A stretch of DNA of 64,000 nucleotides from Ruminococcus flavefaciens (GTDB lineage: Bacteria; Bacillota; Clostridia; Oscillospirales; Ruminococcaceae): contig NZ_FNWV01000005.1 of assembly GCF_900108555.1 (NCBI RefSeq), positions 62,001 through 126,000 on the forward strand, given 5' to 3'. The notes beneath the pieces were generated by a model, which worked only from the letters and a program-made list of their open reading frames with translations, made no database searches and was not told the origin of the DNA. A program made the position numbers and the translations under genes. Below are positions 33,931-42,401 of the stretch, piece by piece. Numbering within the stretch: the first letter of the stretch is position 1; every line of letters begins with the position of its first letter.

Positions 33931-36705
33931 TTATTCCTCCGCTGCAAAAGCTATATCCATATTTTCTACTGTTTTTACAAGTTCAAACTCGACGCTGTGA
34001 AGATCAAGTCCGTTCTGAGCAAAATACAGTCTTATCGCTGTAAATCTTGAGAAAATAGGCATTTCAAGTGTAAACGAAACAGGCTTGCCATCTGTACCAC
34101 TCCATGTAAAAGTACCTACAGCTGTACCCATAGCGAATACTGTCACAGGTATCTGCGCAAGCGGACTCTGCTCAGAAGAAGCAGTAATGGTCATTTTATA
34201 CCAGCCCTCAGTTTTAACTTTAAGTGCAAACGAGTAATTAGTTCCCATAACGCTCTTAACGCCTGTAAGGTCGATCTTGGCTTTCTTGTTGAGCTCATGG
34301 AAAACCACAGGTTCGTCCGAATTATCAACGTCAGAATCACGATTGATTATCTCAACTGTATCCTCATCGCCGATCATACGCTTCATGGCATGGGTATGCA
34401 GTATAAATCCGAGAATATTCGCAGCATTTCGCTGTAATTCACCTCTTGTGAGCGAACCGTCCTTCAACGCTTTCTCGATGTCCTCGTCAATGCATGAGCT
34501 GTCCGAGCAGACCATATATACATCGTTCTGAGCCTTTGTCATAGGTGCGTAGAAGTTTCTCTTCGGCTCACCGCCTCTGTAATTTACATTTGCCCACCAG
34601 TCGGTCATGGTAAATCCTTCAAAGCCCCATTCCTCACGTAGAATGACAGTATTAAGATCAAAGTTTCCAGCTGTCCACAAACCGTTTATCGCACCGTAAG
34701 TCGTCATTATAGAATCGGCTTTTCCCTCTTTGACTGCAATTTCAAAGCTTTTCAGATAGATCTCTCTTAGTGCGCGTTCTGATACAACAGAATCAAGGAA
34801 ATGACGATTTGTCTCCTGATTATTGGCGCAAAAATGCTTGATCGTTCCTGTTACACCGACTTTGTGAAGTCCCTTTAATTCGGCAGCAGCCATTTTGCCT
34901 GTAAGGAATGGATCTTCCGAGAAATACTCGAAATTTCTTCCGTTCAGAGGGTGACGATGTATATTCATTCCGGGACCGAGGAGACAATCCACCTTGTTTG
35001 CTATCATTTCAGTACCCGTAAATTCAAACAGTTCTTCTGCAAGCTCGGTGTTGAATGTTGAAGCAATAAGCGTACCGTTAGGCAGGCTGAACGCCTTTGT
35101 TCCGCAGTCAAGTCTCATGCCCGAAGGACCGTCAGAGCAGCAGCCAGCAGGGATACCAAATCCTGTAAGTGCATCGGAAACGCCGCCAAATGCAGACGCT
35201 GTACCTGCTGTTACACGGGGACTTCCCATTCCCTCGCCTCTGATGATACATGACAAGTCGTAGTTATTGAGCTGAGCGATAAATTCGTTCATTGAATTCT
35301 TTCCGCTGAGCACATCGGCAAGTTTTATGCCTTTGTTGCCTGAATATTCAATTTCCTTGGGGATACGTTCAGCAATACGCTTTGCTTCGTCTACTTCACT
35401 CACAGGAGCTTTTTCCATAGAGTAAACTATACCGTTATCGGTTTCAGAAGCTTTGATACGCTCAAATTCAGTAACAGGAGCAAGTACCTGCGAGCATTTT
35501 TCAATGACTTTATCTTCAGAGATATCAAAAATATACGCTAACGATGCACTTCTCGCATCACTTCCGATATAGAACCTGTATGTTCCGCTTTCAAGGAGCC
35601 AGCAGAAACGCTTTCCTGTTATTCCACTGTCATCATAGGAAGCAAAATCGCGTTCAGAAACCTTTATTGTTACGATATCGCTCTCATTCGGTGTAAGCTC
35701 CTTTGTTTTTGCAAAACCGCAAAGAACTCTTGCAGCTTTTCCGAGCTTGCCCTGCGGAGCTTCGCAATATACCTGTACTACCTCTTTTCCCTTATAATTA
35801 CCTGTATTTGTAACTTTAACTGTAAATATAATGCTATTTTCCGATTTCTCGGCTTTTTCAAATACAATATCAAATGAAGTGTATGAAAGTCCGTAGCCAA
35901 AGGGATAGAGCACCCTGTCCTTTGCAAATGTCTCGAACCAGCGATATCCCACGAAAATATCTTCTGTATAGTGATCGCATTTCTTGTCGCCGAAATACTT
36001 ATCCGATGGATAATCCGTCACCTTATAAGCTATGGTATCGGGGAGCTTGCCTGACGGAGATACCTTGCCAACAAGCACATCAGCTGTACCTGTACCGCCT
36101 ATCATTCCGCCCTGCCATACATATAACAAAGCATCAGGCTTACATTCCATTATTTCTTCAAGGTCGATAAGTCCGCCTACATTGAGCAGAACGATGACCT
36201 TCTTAAAATAACTGCGCACTTTCTTCAGCATATCCTTCTCAGTCTCTGTAAGAAGATAAGAGCCTGCTTCAATACGCGCATCTTGTTCCTCACCTGCTGT
36301 TCTGCCGATAATAACTATCGCCTTATTACTTACTGACGCTGATTTTTTCACTATCTCATCATCAAGAGGCATTTCCTTCTGTGACCACGGTTCTCCGCCC
36401 CAGCCGCTTCCCTGATCGAATGGGTTCTCTTCGTCCCACTTCCGATAAATACCGAGAAGCTCCTGATCTACATTTACACCTGCTTCAAGGAGTCCGTCAA
36501 CTATACCTGTTACCTTTGAAACGTTTACCATGCCGCCCGATCCTGTTCCGCTTTTATAGTAATGGAGCTGGATACGTCCGAAAACAGAAACCGCATCATC
36601 AGCTTTAAGCGGAAGAGCGTCATTGTTCTCAAGCATAACAATGCCCTCTGAGACCGTCTGCACAGCTTTTTCTATATATTTATTCCAATCAAGCACTCTT
36701 TTCAT
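33931..36705 (-). CDS. Glycoside hydrolase family 3 beta-glucosidase, inverted domain order
   Basis: A 924-residue enzyme without a signal peptide. The (alpha/beta)6 sandwich domain (about 1-300, with SVFGR and GRTAGEEQDA) and a fibronectin-III-like domain (about 300-400, VTNTGNYKGKEVVQVY) come first. The TIM-barrel domain comes after (about 470-790), with the nucleophile Asp702 in MTDWW. This reversed order is known from Ruminococcus albus and Butyrivibrio beta-glucosidases. The last 120 residues look like a CBM6-type beta-sandwich (GWYKMTITASS, then IRLYF). It should cleave cellobiose and short beta-glucans in the cytoplasm, downstream of enzymes such as the GH5 at 22454. Confidence 0.93.
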   Translation of the reverse strand: MKRVLDWNKYIEKAVQTVSEGIVMLENNDALPLKADDAVSVFGRIQLHYYKSGTGSGGMVNVSKVTGIVDGLLEAGVNVDQELLGIYRKWDEENPFDQGSGWGGEPWSQKEMPLDDEIVKKSASVSNKAIVIIGRTAGEEQDARIEAGSYLLTETEKDMLKKVRSYFKKVIVLLNVGGLIDLEEIMECKPDALLYVWQGGMIGGTGTADVLVGKVSPSGKLPDTIAYKVTDYPSDKYFGDKKCDHYTEDIFVGYRWFETFAKDRVLYPFGYGLSYTSFDIVFEKAEKSENSIIFTVKVTNTGNYKGKEVVQVYCEAPQGKLGKAARVLCGFAKTKELTPNESDIVTIKVSERDFASYDDSGITGKRFCWLLESGTYRFYIGSDARSASLAYIFDISEDKVIEKCSQVLAPVTEFERIKASETDNGIVYSMEKAPVSEVDEAKRIAERIPKEIEYSGNKGIKLADVLSGKNSMNEFIAQLNNYDLSCIIRGEGMGSPRVTAGTASAFGGVSDALTGFGIPAGCCSDGPSGMRLDCGTKAFSLPNGTLIASTFNTELAEELFEFTGTEMIANKVDCLLGPGMNIHRHPLNGRNFEYFSEDPFLTGKMAAAELKGLHKVGVTGTIKHFCANNQETNRHFLDSVVSERALREIYLKSFEIAVKEGKADSIMTTYGAINGLWTAGNFDLNTVILREEWGFEGFTMTDWWANVNYRGGEPKRNFYAPMTKAQNDVYMVCSDSSCIDEDIEKALKDGSLTRGELQRNAANILGFILHTHAMKRMIGDEDTVEIINRDSDVDNSDEPVVFHELNKKAKIDLTGVKSVMGTNYSFALKVKTEGWYKMTITASSEQSPLAQIPVTVFAMGTAVGTFTWSGTDGKPVSFTLEMPIFSRFTAIRLYFAQNGLDLHSVEFELVKTVENMDIAFAAEE

Positions 36706-36740
36706 AATGATTACCTCCCAATACGAGATTTAATAATAAC

Positions 36741-36769
36741 ATTATATCAATTATTTCTCTAAAATGCAA
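36741..36769 (-). promoter_or_regulatory. Sigma-A promoter of the GH3 gene
   Basis: Minus strand TTGCAT (36769-36764), a 17-base spacer and TATAAT (36746-36741), 35 bases before the GH3 start. Confidence 0.75.
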
Positions 36770-36820
36770 GCGAATTGTTATAAATACACAAAAAAGTAAC
36801 AATATATCTATACGACCGAC

Positions 36821-36849
36821 AAAAGAAAAAGCAGTTCAATCAGAACTGC
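36821..36849 (-). terminator. Terminator of the Spo0A-C-like gene
   Basis: GCAGTTC and GAACTGC pair around a 5-base loop that holds the stop codon, followed on the minus strand by TTTTTCTTTT. Confidence 0.85.
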
Positions 36850-37216
36850 CATTTTCTTCTTTTTCTTTCATATTTACACGTGTCCATTCAGCAACAGTGT
36901 ATATAAATACAGAATTAGTGGGCACATCATTTGTGCTCTGCAAAGTATTCATAAATATAAGCTCTGCAAGATCATCATTATGTCTGTGCCAGCCTGTCTT
37001 TATTGCGTGTCTGACTGCTCTTTCTATTGATGCTTCGGAAGTGTTGTACTCTTTAGCTATCCTGACATATATATCCTTATTAAATGACAGATTTTTCTCT
37101 TCCGAGGTAACACATATAAAGATACTGTCACGCAAATAACGATATCCTTTGGTATTGGGAGCAATACCAAGATTTAGCAGTGTTTTAACTATTTCAACTT
37201 CTATTTTCTGTTTCAA
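36836..37216 (-). CDS. Stand-alone Spo0A C-terminal DNA-binding domain protein
   Basis: A 126-residue protein that matches only the output domain of the sporulation master regulator Spo0A: LGIAPNTKGYRYLRDSI, then the recognition-helix stretch TSEASIERAVRHAIKTGW. The N-terminal phospho-receiver domain of Spo0A (about 130 residues) is missing, and a stop codon directly precedes the start. The start is TTG with AAAGGA 12 bases upstream. Spo0A needs phosphorylation to dimerise on DNA, so this protein would be constitutive, or would need a partner, or would compete with full-length Spo0A for 0A boxes. A 0A-box-like site lies upstream of its promoter. Confidence 0.87.
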   Translation of the reverse strand: MKQKIEVEIVKTLLNLGIAPNTKGYRYLRDSIFICVTSEEKNLSFNKDIYVRIAKEYNTSEASIERAVRHAIKTGWHRHNDDLAELIFMNTLQSTNDVPTNSVFIYTVAEWTRVNMKEKEENGSSD

Positions 37217-37251
37217 TTACAATACGCGTCCTTTCGATATATCTACTTTAA

Positions 37252-37260
37252 ATTATAGCA
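37252..37260 (-). promoter_or_regulatory. Extended -10 promoter of the Spo0A-C-like gene
   Basis: Minus strand TGCTATAAT is a full extended -10 about 36 bases before the TTG start; the -35 is weak. Confidence 0.55.
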
Positions 37261-37308
37261 CATTTTTCCTTACTGTGTTATAGCAGATTTCGTCGTCTTG
37301 TGACGTAT

Positions 37309-37318
37309 TTTGTCGAAA
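37309..37318 (+). promoter_or_regulatory. 0A-box-like site upstream of the Spo0A-C-like gene
   Basis: TTTGTCGAAA matches the Spo0A binding consensus TGTCGAA with its usual T and A flanks. It is about 50 bases upstream of the -10 element of a gene that encodes a Spo0A DNA-binding domain, so autoregulation or cross-regulation is plausible. Confidence 0.4.
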
Positions 37319-37332
37319 TATGTGTATCATAA

Positions 37333-37362
37333 AAAAAAGAGCAGCAAAAGCTGCTCTTTTTT
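37333..37362. terminator. Terminator of the acyl-CoA synthetase gene
   Basis: AAAAAAGAGCAGC and GCTGCTCTTTTTT pair around AAAA. A run of Ts follows on both strands; on the minus strand it ends the ligase gene. Confidence 0.9.
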
Positions 37363-37363
37363 A

Positions 37364-38998
37364 TCAGTTCTTTATCTGTTTAGCAACGAGACTCTCACCG
37401 CAGTAAATAGAACGAAGCTTTGGCTTTTCGATCTTTCCTGTGGGATTTCTCGGAACATCTGCAAAGATTATCTTATGAGGTCTCTTGTATCTCGGGAGCT
37501 TCTGACAGAATGAAGTGATATCCTCCTCTGTACAGTTGTGATCTTCCTTTATTGATATGATAGCTGCGGCTATTTCGCCCAGTCTCTTATCGGGAAGACC
37601 GATAACGGCAACATCCTTGATATCGGGGTGACTTCTGAGGAAGTCCTCGATCTGAACAGGATAAAGGTTTTCACCGCCGCTGATGATAACGTCCTTTTTA
37701 CGGTCAACAAGGTAAATAAAACCGTCCTCATCTTCCTGAGCCATATCGCCTGTATAAAGCCAGCCGTCCTTCAATGTTTCGGCAGTAGCCTTTTCATCAC
37801 GATAGTAGCACTTCATAACTCCGGGACCTTTAACGAGAAGCTCGCCTACCTGTCCGCGCTCGACTTCATTTCCATTTTCGTCAGCTATCCTTACTTCCCA
37901 GCCGTAACCGGCTTTTCCGATAGCACCTACCTTGTGGATATTCTCAACACCGAGATGTACACAGCCGGGACCGATAGACTCGCTGAGACCGTAATTAGTG
38001 TCATACTGATGCTTAGGGAACACCTTTTTCCAGCGTGAGATAAGTGACGGAGGAACAGGCTGAGCACCTATATGCATAAGTCTCCACTGATCAAGATCAT
38101 ATTTATCAAGCTCTATCTCACCGCGGTCGATAGCGTCAAGTATATCCTGTGCCCATGGAACAAGGAGCCATACTATGGTACAGCCTTCGTTGGAAACAGT
38201 CTCTATTATCGACTTGGGCTTTACACCTTTAAGGAGAACAGCCTTGCTTCCCGAATAAAGGCTTCCGAACCAGTGCATCTTTGCACCTGTATGGTAAAGA
38301 GGAGGTATACAAAGAAATACATCATCTCTTGTCTGACCGTGGTGATTTTGCTCTACCTTAGCCGAATGCATAAGGCTTGTATGATCGTGGAGGATAGCCT
38401 TAGGGAAACCTGTTGTACCTGATGAGAAATAAATAGCAGCATTATCATCATCTGATATTTTTACATCAGGAGCTATACTTGTACAGTTGGCAACAAGGCT
38501 GTCATAATGCTCAGCAAATGAAGGACATCCTTCGCCCACATAGAATAAAAGTCTGTTCTTGCTGATATCGTCAGCTATTTCCTCTATTCTTCCTATAAAC
38601 TCAGGTCCGAACATAAGGATATCAACTTCTGCAAGATCAAGACAGTATTTAATCTCGTCAGCAGTATATCTGAAATTAAGCGGCACTGCCATAGCACCTG
38701 CTTTAAGTATTCCGAAATATATCGGCAGCCATTCAAGACAGTTCATAAGAAGTATGCCGACCTTATCGCCTTTTTTTACTCCTCTTTCAAGAAGCATATT
38801 GGCAAAACGGTTAGCCTTTTCATCAAATACCTTCCATGTAATCTCACGTCTGTAATGACATTCGGGATTTGGTTCTATAAGCTCATATTCTTTCCATGTT
38901 ATACGTCTTACTTCCGTTATCTCGGGATTTACCTCAACGAGAGCAACGTCGTTACCGTATAACTTCGCATTTTTTTCAAGTAATTCTGTTATTGGCAT
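37364..38998 (-). CDS. AMP-dependent acyl-CoA synthetase/ligase
   Basis: A 544-residue adenylate-forming enzyme. Core motifs are the A3 loop YFSSGTTGFPKAI, NYGLSES, YTGDMAQEDEDGF and the hinge DRKKDVIISGGEN with the late Lys-containing PTGKIEKPKLR. This is the acyl-CoA synthetase class I (FadD/propionate-CoA-like), which activates a carboxylic acid with ATP and CoA. The chain length cannot be told. The start is the ATG at 38998 with AAGGA before it. It stands alone with its own promoter and terminator. Confidence 0.92.
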   Translation of the reverse strand: MPITELLEKNAKLYGNDVALVEVNPEITEVRRITWKEYELIEPNPECHYRREITWKVFDEKANRFANMLLERGVKKGDKVGILLMNCLEWLPIYFGILKAGAMAVPLNFRYTADEIKYCLDLAEVDILMFGPEFIGRIEEIADDISKNRLLFYVGEGCPSFAEHYDSLVANCTSIAPDVKISDDDNAAIYFSSGTTGFPKAILHDHTSLMHSAKVEQNHHGQTRDDVFLCIPPLYHTGAKMHWFGSLYSGSKAVLLKGVKPKSIIETVSNEGCTIVWLLVPWAQDILDAIDRGEIELDKYDLDQWRLMHIGAQPVPPSLISRWKKVFPKHQYDTNYGLSESIGPGCVHLGVENIHKVGAIGKAGYGWEVRIADENGNEVERGQVGELLVKGPGVMKCYYRDEKATAETLKDGWLYTGDMAQEDEDGFIYLVDRKKDVIISGGENLYPVQIEDFLRSHPDIKDVAVIGLPDKRLGEIAAAIISIKEDHNCTEEDITSFCQKLPRYKRPHKIIFADVPRNPTGKIEKPKLRSIYCGESLVAKQIKN

Positions 38999-39079
38999 TG
39001 TTATGTTCCTTTCCGTATGCAATGCAGCAGGACTTTTACATTTAAAAGCCAAAAAGCTGCAAAGCAATAAACTATTTAT

Positions 39080-39108
39080 ATTTTATCACAAAAAAGTGAA
39101 AAAGTAAA
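39080..39108 (-). promoter_or_regulatory. Sigma-A promoter of the acyl-CoA synthetase gene
   Basis: Minus strand TTTACT (39108-39103), a 17-base spacer and TAAAAT (39085-39080), 82 bases before the start. Confidence 0.6.
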
Positions 39109-39171
39109 TACTATTTTTATGTTTTATTTGACAAATCGAGATATGTCTTTTACAGCACTTTGCATAAAGAA

Positions 39172-39197
39172 AGGCACATCACTGATATGATGTGCCT
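39172..39197 (-). terminator. Terminator of the coiled-coil zinc-ribbon gene
   Basis: AGGCACATCA and TGATGTGCCT pair around 6 bases, with TTCTTT following on the minus strand. Confidence 0.8.
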
Positions 39198-39204
39198 AAG
39201 CTTT

Positions 39205-39669
39205 TTAATCTTTTGAATCTTCAGAGCTGAACTCGGCTTCTGACTTTTCTTCAACTACTTCTGCTTCAACAACTTCAGCCTCGGCAGTTTCAGCTTCGTT
39301 TACCTTAGCACCGCATTTATCGCAGAAAAGCTGATCTCTGCTGATCTGAGCTCCGCAGTTAACGCAGAACATCTTATCCTCAAGAGACATAAGAACGGCT
39401 TTAAGCTCGGAAAGCTTACCGTTTTTCTCCTTGATATCAGCGATAGTAGCTGCATATTCGCTCTCGGGATCATTGCCTATCTTCTCGAATAAAGCTTTAC
39501 CAAGCTCTATGTAATCAGAGTTGATATCTGCCTCGATATGCGCAATATCACGTTTTACCTTGTTTTTTTCTGCAAATTTTTTTGAATTGCTGGATACTGT
39601 CTTAGCTCCTCGCTCAACAGACTCGCCTACTTTGCCTGCAAAGCCTTTTACTGAATCAACAAAACCCAT
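39205..39669 (-). CDS. Coiled-coil zinc-ribbon protein, unknown function
   Basis: A 154-residue protein: an amphipathic Gly/Lys/Ser N-terminus (VDSVKGFAGKVGESVERGAK), a helical region predicted to coil (about 35-95), a Cys4 zinc ribbon (CVNCG..CDKCG, about 101-119) and a Glu/Ala-rich acidic tail with a repeated AEVVE unit. The N-terminus resembles that of proteins that touch membranes or form helical bundles. No known function. GGAGG lies eight bases before the ATG. It has its own promoter and terminator. Confidence 0.7.
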   Translation of the reverse strand: MGFVDSVKGFAGKVGESVERGAKTVSSNSKKFAEKNKVKRDIAHIEADINSDYIELGKALFEKIGNDPESEYAATIADIKEKNGKLSELKAVLMSLEDKMFCVNCGAQISRDQLFCDKCGAKVNEAETAEAEVVEAEVVEEKSEAEFSSEDSKD

Positions 39670-39703
39670 AACAATGACCTCCTGTATATAAATTTATATT
39701 CTT

Positions 39704-39732
39704 ATTTTATCACAGTAAAAAGCCATAGTCAA
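39704..39732 (-). promoter_or_regulatory. Sigma-A promoter of the coiled-coil zinc-ribbon gene
   Basis: Minus strand TTGACT (39732-39727), a 17-base spacer and TAAAAT (39709-39704). It overlaps the end of the nucleoside phosphorylase gene. Confidence 0.75.
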
Positions 39733-41003
39733 GTATAACTCGGTTTTTCTGTGATCTTAAATCTTACTGCATTGAGAGCACGAACTGCTGCGTCCGAAAA
39801 ATCGCTGCATACTGTTGAATATAATGTCATTATAACACTATCAGCCGAAACATGATCTCCGATATCACAGTTCATAACGATGCCTGCACTCATATCCAGC
39901 TTATCTTCTTTTGACAGCCTGCCTGCTCCGAGAAGAAGCGAAGTCATGCCAAGCTCTTCACAGTCAAAGCCTTTTATCACCATGTCCTTAGTTGCTCTTA
40001 TCTCGTATTTAAGAAGAGGCTTCGGAAGCAGTGAAGTATCATCGCAGACTTTTTCATTTCCGCCATGAAGCTTTATGGTCTCACGTAATATATCAAGTGC
40101 TTTGCCCGAGGAAACAGCCTCCTCAGCCAGTTTCCGACATTCGCACTCAGTTCCTTTTCCAGAAAGCTCAAGCATTGCTGCCGCAAGCTCGATACAGGTA
40201 TCGTAAAGCTTACCCTTTGACTTTCCCTGTAAAAGCTCTATTGCTTCCTTGACTTCAAGGGCATTTCCTATATTCTTTCCAAGAGGTACATTCATATCAG
40301 TTACTATCGCTCTGCACTTTTTACCTGCCGAACGTCCGACTTTTTCCATAAGTGATGCCAGCTTCTCAGCATCTTCCTTTGTTTTCATAAATGCACCCGA
40401 GCCGTATTTCACATCAAGTACCAGAACATCTGCGTTCATGGCAAGCTTTTTGCTCATAATACTTGCGCATATCAGCGGTATACTGTCAACTGTACCTGTT
40501 GCGTTTCTCAGAGCATACATTTTCTTATCAGCAGGACACAGATCACCTGTTTGAGAAATAATCGAAAAGCCTGTAGTTTTAAGTACCTTCTCAAATTCAC
40601 TTATGGAAAGGTCAGTCCTGTATCCATCAATGCTTTCAAGCTTGTCTATTGTACCGCCTGTATGTCCGAGTCCGCGTCCCGACATTTTTGCGACACATAC
40701 GCCGCAGGCTGCAACGATAGGACCTATTATCAGCGATGTCTTGTCACCAACGCCTCCTGTACTGTGCTTGTCCGCTGTAAATGGGATATCCAGTTTAAGA
40801 ACATCTCCGCTGTCACGCATAGCTGCTGTCAGGGCAAAGGTCTCTTTCTCCGAAAGTCCGTTAAGGCAGACTGCCATAAGCCATGCTGACATCTGATAAT
40901 CGGGTATTCCGCCGTCTGTATAATTCTTTACGAGCCAGTTTATTTCGTCTTCTGTAAGTTCCTGTGCTTTTTTTGTTTTGTTAATAATATCAATGATGTT
41001 CAT
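39729..41003 (-). CDS. pdp: Pyrimidine-nucleoside phosphorylase
   Basis: A 424-residue enzyme of the thymidine/pyrimidine nucleoside phosphorylase family, which splits uridine and thymidine with phosphate. The signature KHSTGGVGDKTSLI near residue 80 and KMSGRGLGHTGGT are clear, followed by the glycine-rich MKTKEDAEKLA. The start is the ATG at 41003, because GGAGG lies seven bases before it. It has its own promoter. It is not next to deoC or cytidine deaminase genes as in some salvage operons. Confidence 0.95.
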   Translation of the reverse strand: MNIIDIINKTKKAQELTEDEINWLVKNYTDGGIPDYQMSAWLMAVCLNGLSEKETFALTAAMRDSGDVLKLDIPFTADKHSTGGVGDKTSLIIGPIVAACGVCVAKMSGRGLGHTGGTIDKLESIDGYRTDLSISEFEKVLKTTGFSIISQTGDLCPADKKMYALRNATGTVDSIPLICASIMSKKLAMNADVLVLDVKYGSGAFMKTKEDAEKLASLMEKVGRSAGKKCRAIVTDMNVPLGKNIGNALEVKEAIELLQGKSKGKLYDTCIELAAAMLELSGKGTECECRKLAEEAVSSGKALDILRETIKLHGGNEKVCDDTSLLPKPLLKYEIRATKDMVIKGFDCEELGMTSLLLGAGRLSKEDKLDMSAGIVMNCDIGDHVSADSVIMTLYSTVCSDFSDAAVRALNAVRFKITEKPSYT

Positions 41004-41024
41004 GTATCCACCTCCTATACACAT

Positions 41025-41053
41025 ATTTTACCATAAAAATTATAAATTTTCAA
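41025..41053 (-). promoter_or_regulatory. Sigma-A promoter of the nucleoside phosphorylase gene
   Basis: Minus strand TTGAAA (41053-41048), a 17-base spacer ending in TGG, and TAAAAT (41030-41025): an extended -10 with a fair -35. Confidence 0.65.
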
Positions 41054-41080
41054 CAGTTTTTGTGAAATAGAACGTGATTT

Positions 41081-41335
41081 TTACAAAAAATTCATTATTA
41101 CAAGAAAAATAACAAAAGGTACTCCAAGGACTATGCTGCCAACCGTATTAAAAATATTGAGCGGTATGTCTGCTCCTATCATAAGACCGTATTTATTTAC
41201 GATAAACAAGGCTGCTCCACCTGTAACTGCTCCTGTCAAAAATGAAAGCAGCTTTTTCTCACGTCTGAAATAATATATCACCATTATTACTGCCACTGCT
41301 CCGCACAGTGTTCTGAATATCATTTCCGTATCCAT
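41081..41335 (-). CDS. bofA: BofA-family membrane protein (pro-sigma-K processing inhibitor type)
   Basis: An 84-residue protein made almost wholly of membrane helices. The C-terminus, GADIPLNIFNTVGSIVLGVP, matches the BofA pattern (I/L-P-L/I-N-x-F ... G-x-P-G). In Bacillus, BofA holds the SpoIVFB protease inactive in the mother-cell forespore membrane until sigma-K is needed. Gene order is small hypothetical genes, then this one, on the minus strand. Some clostridia lack SpoIVFB-type processing, so the role here could differ. Confidence 0.8.
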   Translation of the reverse strand: MDTEMIFRTLCGAVAVIMVIYYFRREKKLLSFLTGAVTGGAALFIVNKYGLMIGADIPLNIFNTVGSIVLGVPFVIFLVIMNFL

Positions 41336-41345
41336 ATTTTACCTC

Positions 41346-41645
41346 TTACATAAGTATATATCCAAGTGCGATTATCAGCTTTATGTCTGCACCTTCTTTT
41401 ATAAGCATATATAGCAGCGCTGCTATAAGAAGCTTGTCACTGTCTACACCGCCCTCAAAGAACTCGTCAACAAGTCCTCCCAGTGCTTTTGGCTCTTTTT
41501 CAGACTTGACTTTTTGTTTACTGCACTCTTCCCCGTATGACTCTTCACATTTCTGCGGAGGCAAGTCAGCGGCAGGTGTTCTGTAAACGCCTCTGTACAG
41601 TTTTTCATTGCCTCTTCGCGGCTTATTAAGATCATATACTGCCAT
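41346..41645 (-). CDS. Small protein of unknown function, BofA-linked
   Basis: A 99-residue protein: a basic, Pro-rich N-terminus (DLNKPRRGNEKLYRGVYRTP), a Lys/Glu region with two Cys, and a hydrophobic C-terminus (KLLIAALLYMLIKEGADIKLIIALGYILM) that could be a membrane hairpin or a buried helix pair. I do not recognise the family. It lies 10 bases before bofA and 20 after the next gene, so it is part of the small-protein cluster, probably with sporulation or envelope genes. Confidence 0.6.
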   Translation of the reverse strand: MAVYDLNKPRRGNEKLYRGVYRTPAADLPPQKCEESYGEECSKQKVKSEKEPKALGGLVDEFFEGGVDSDKLLIAALLYMLIKEGADIKLIIALGYILM

Positions 41646-41665
41646 TGACTCACCTCCCCGTTATT

Positions 41666-42013
41666 TCAGATAAGCTCCTGCAATATTCCGCTGTCCTTTG
41701 CGATATTCCATATTGCAAGCAGTTTGAGCAGCTTTATCGCCTTATCCACTCTTTTCTGCTTTTCCGCACCAAGATGAGGTTTCAGCGCGAGCAGCAGATC
41801 AGCATTTTTATCCTGCTGTGAAGCCGCATTTATTATCCCCGTAAGCTTGATTATGGAACTAAGGTCAGGCTGATCCCCATTAGTTTCTTCTGTATGTTTA
41901 TTATCAGCATCTTCCGTGGTTTCCGAATTCATCATCTGTGCCAGCTCCGACAACTGCCTTACACTTTCTTCATCGGAAAGCAGTTCGTTTATCCTGCTCA
42001 TCAGATCGTCCAT
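41666..42013 (-). CDS. Small protein of unknown function, BofA-linked
   Basis: A 115-residue protein with an N-terminal helix (MDDLMSRINELLSDEESVRQL), an acidic, low-complexity middle, and a C-terminal helical region with the pattern ALKPHLGAEKQKRVDKAIKLLKLLAIW. This last part reads as a conserved amphipathic domain but I cannot name it. No membrane segment or signal peptide is visible. It lies 12 bases before the 41346 gene and 12 after the 42026 gene. Confidence 0.6.
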   Translation of the reverse strand: MDDLMSRINELLSDEESVRQLSELAQMMNSETTEDADNKHTEETNGDQPDLSSIIKLTGIINAASQQDKNADLLLALKPHLGAEKQKRVDKAIKLLKLLAIWNIAKDSGILQELI

Positions 42014-42025
42014 AGTAAGCTCCTC

Positions 42026-42277
42026 TTACTTTTTTCCGCCCGATAATTTCTCATAGAGAGCTTTTGCCTGCGGTGTGCTCATCATTCTTTCCACAAGCTT
42101 CGGATTGTTCACAGCCTGTCTGAATTTAGCCGCATCGGTACTGTTCATAGCCGACAATGCACTGTCAAACTTGCCCTCTTCAAGCTCTGTCCGAAGCTTT
42201 TCCGGCGGAACTCCTATCTTTTTGCTCACAGCATTCAGAAGCCCTGAAATTTTTTTAGGATCAATATTGCTGTTCAT
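42026..42277 (-). CDS. Small helical protein of unknown function, BofA-linked
   Basis: An 83-residue, basic, all-helical-looking protein (KKISGLLNAVSKKIGVPPEKLRTEL, then NNPKLVERMMSTPQAKALYEKLSGG). No membrane helix, Cys or nucleic-acid motif is visible. AAGGAGGAAAAT precedes the ATG, an excellent ribosome-binding site. It is the first gene of the cluster ending in bofA. I do not recognise it, but its closest sequence features recall the neighbour at 41666, which also has a helix ending in PHL or PKL. Confidence 0.6.
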   Translation of the reverse strand: MNSNIDPKKISGLLNAVSKKIGVPPEKLRTELEEGKFDSALSAMNSTDAAKFRQAVNNPKLVERMMSTPQAKALYEKLSGGKK

Positions 42278-42401
42278 ATTTTCCTCCTTATAATTTATTC
42301 AATATATTATATTGCTATATACTGTACTTTATGTCATATCCTTCATTTTTTATACATATTCACGTCATAATTTTTTCATATGAATAATTTTTTGGTAAAT
42401 A

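Noticed and set aside
38700..38998. A repeated ITWK stretch near the N-terminus of the acyl-CoA synthetase as a duplication
   Set aside because: Only four residues are repeated (ITWK at two places), too little for a true repeat.
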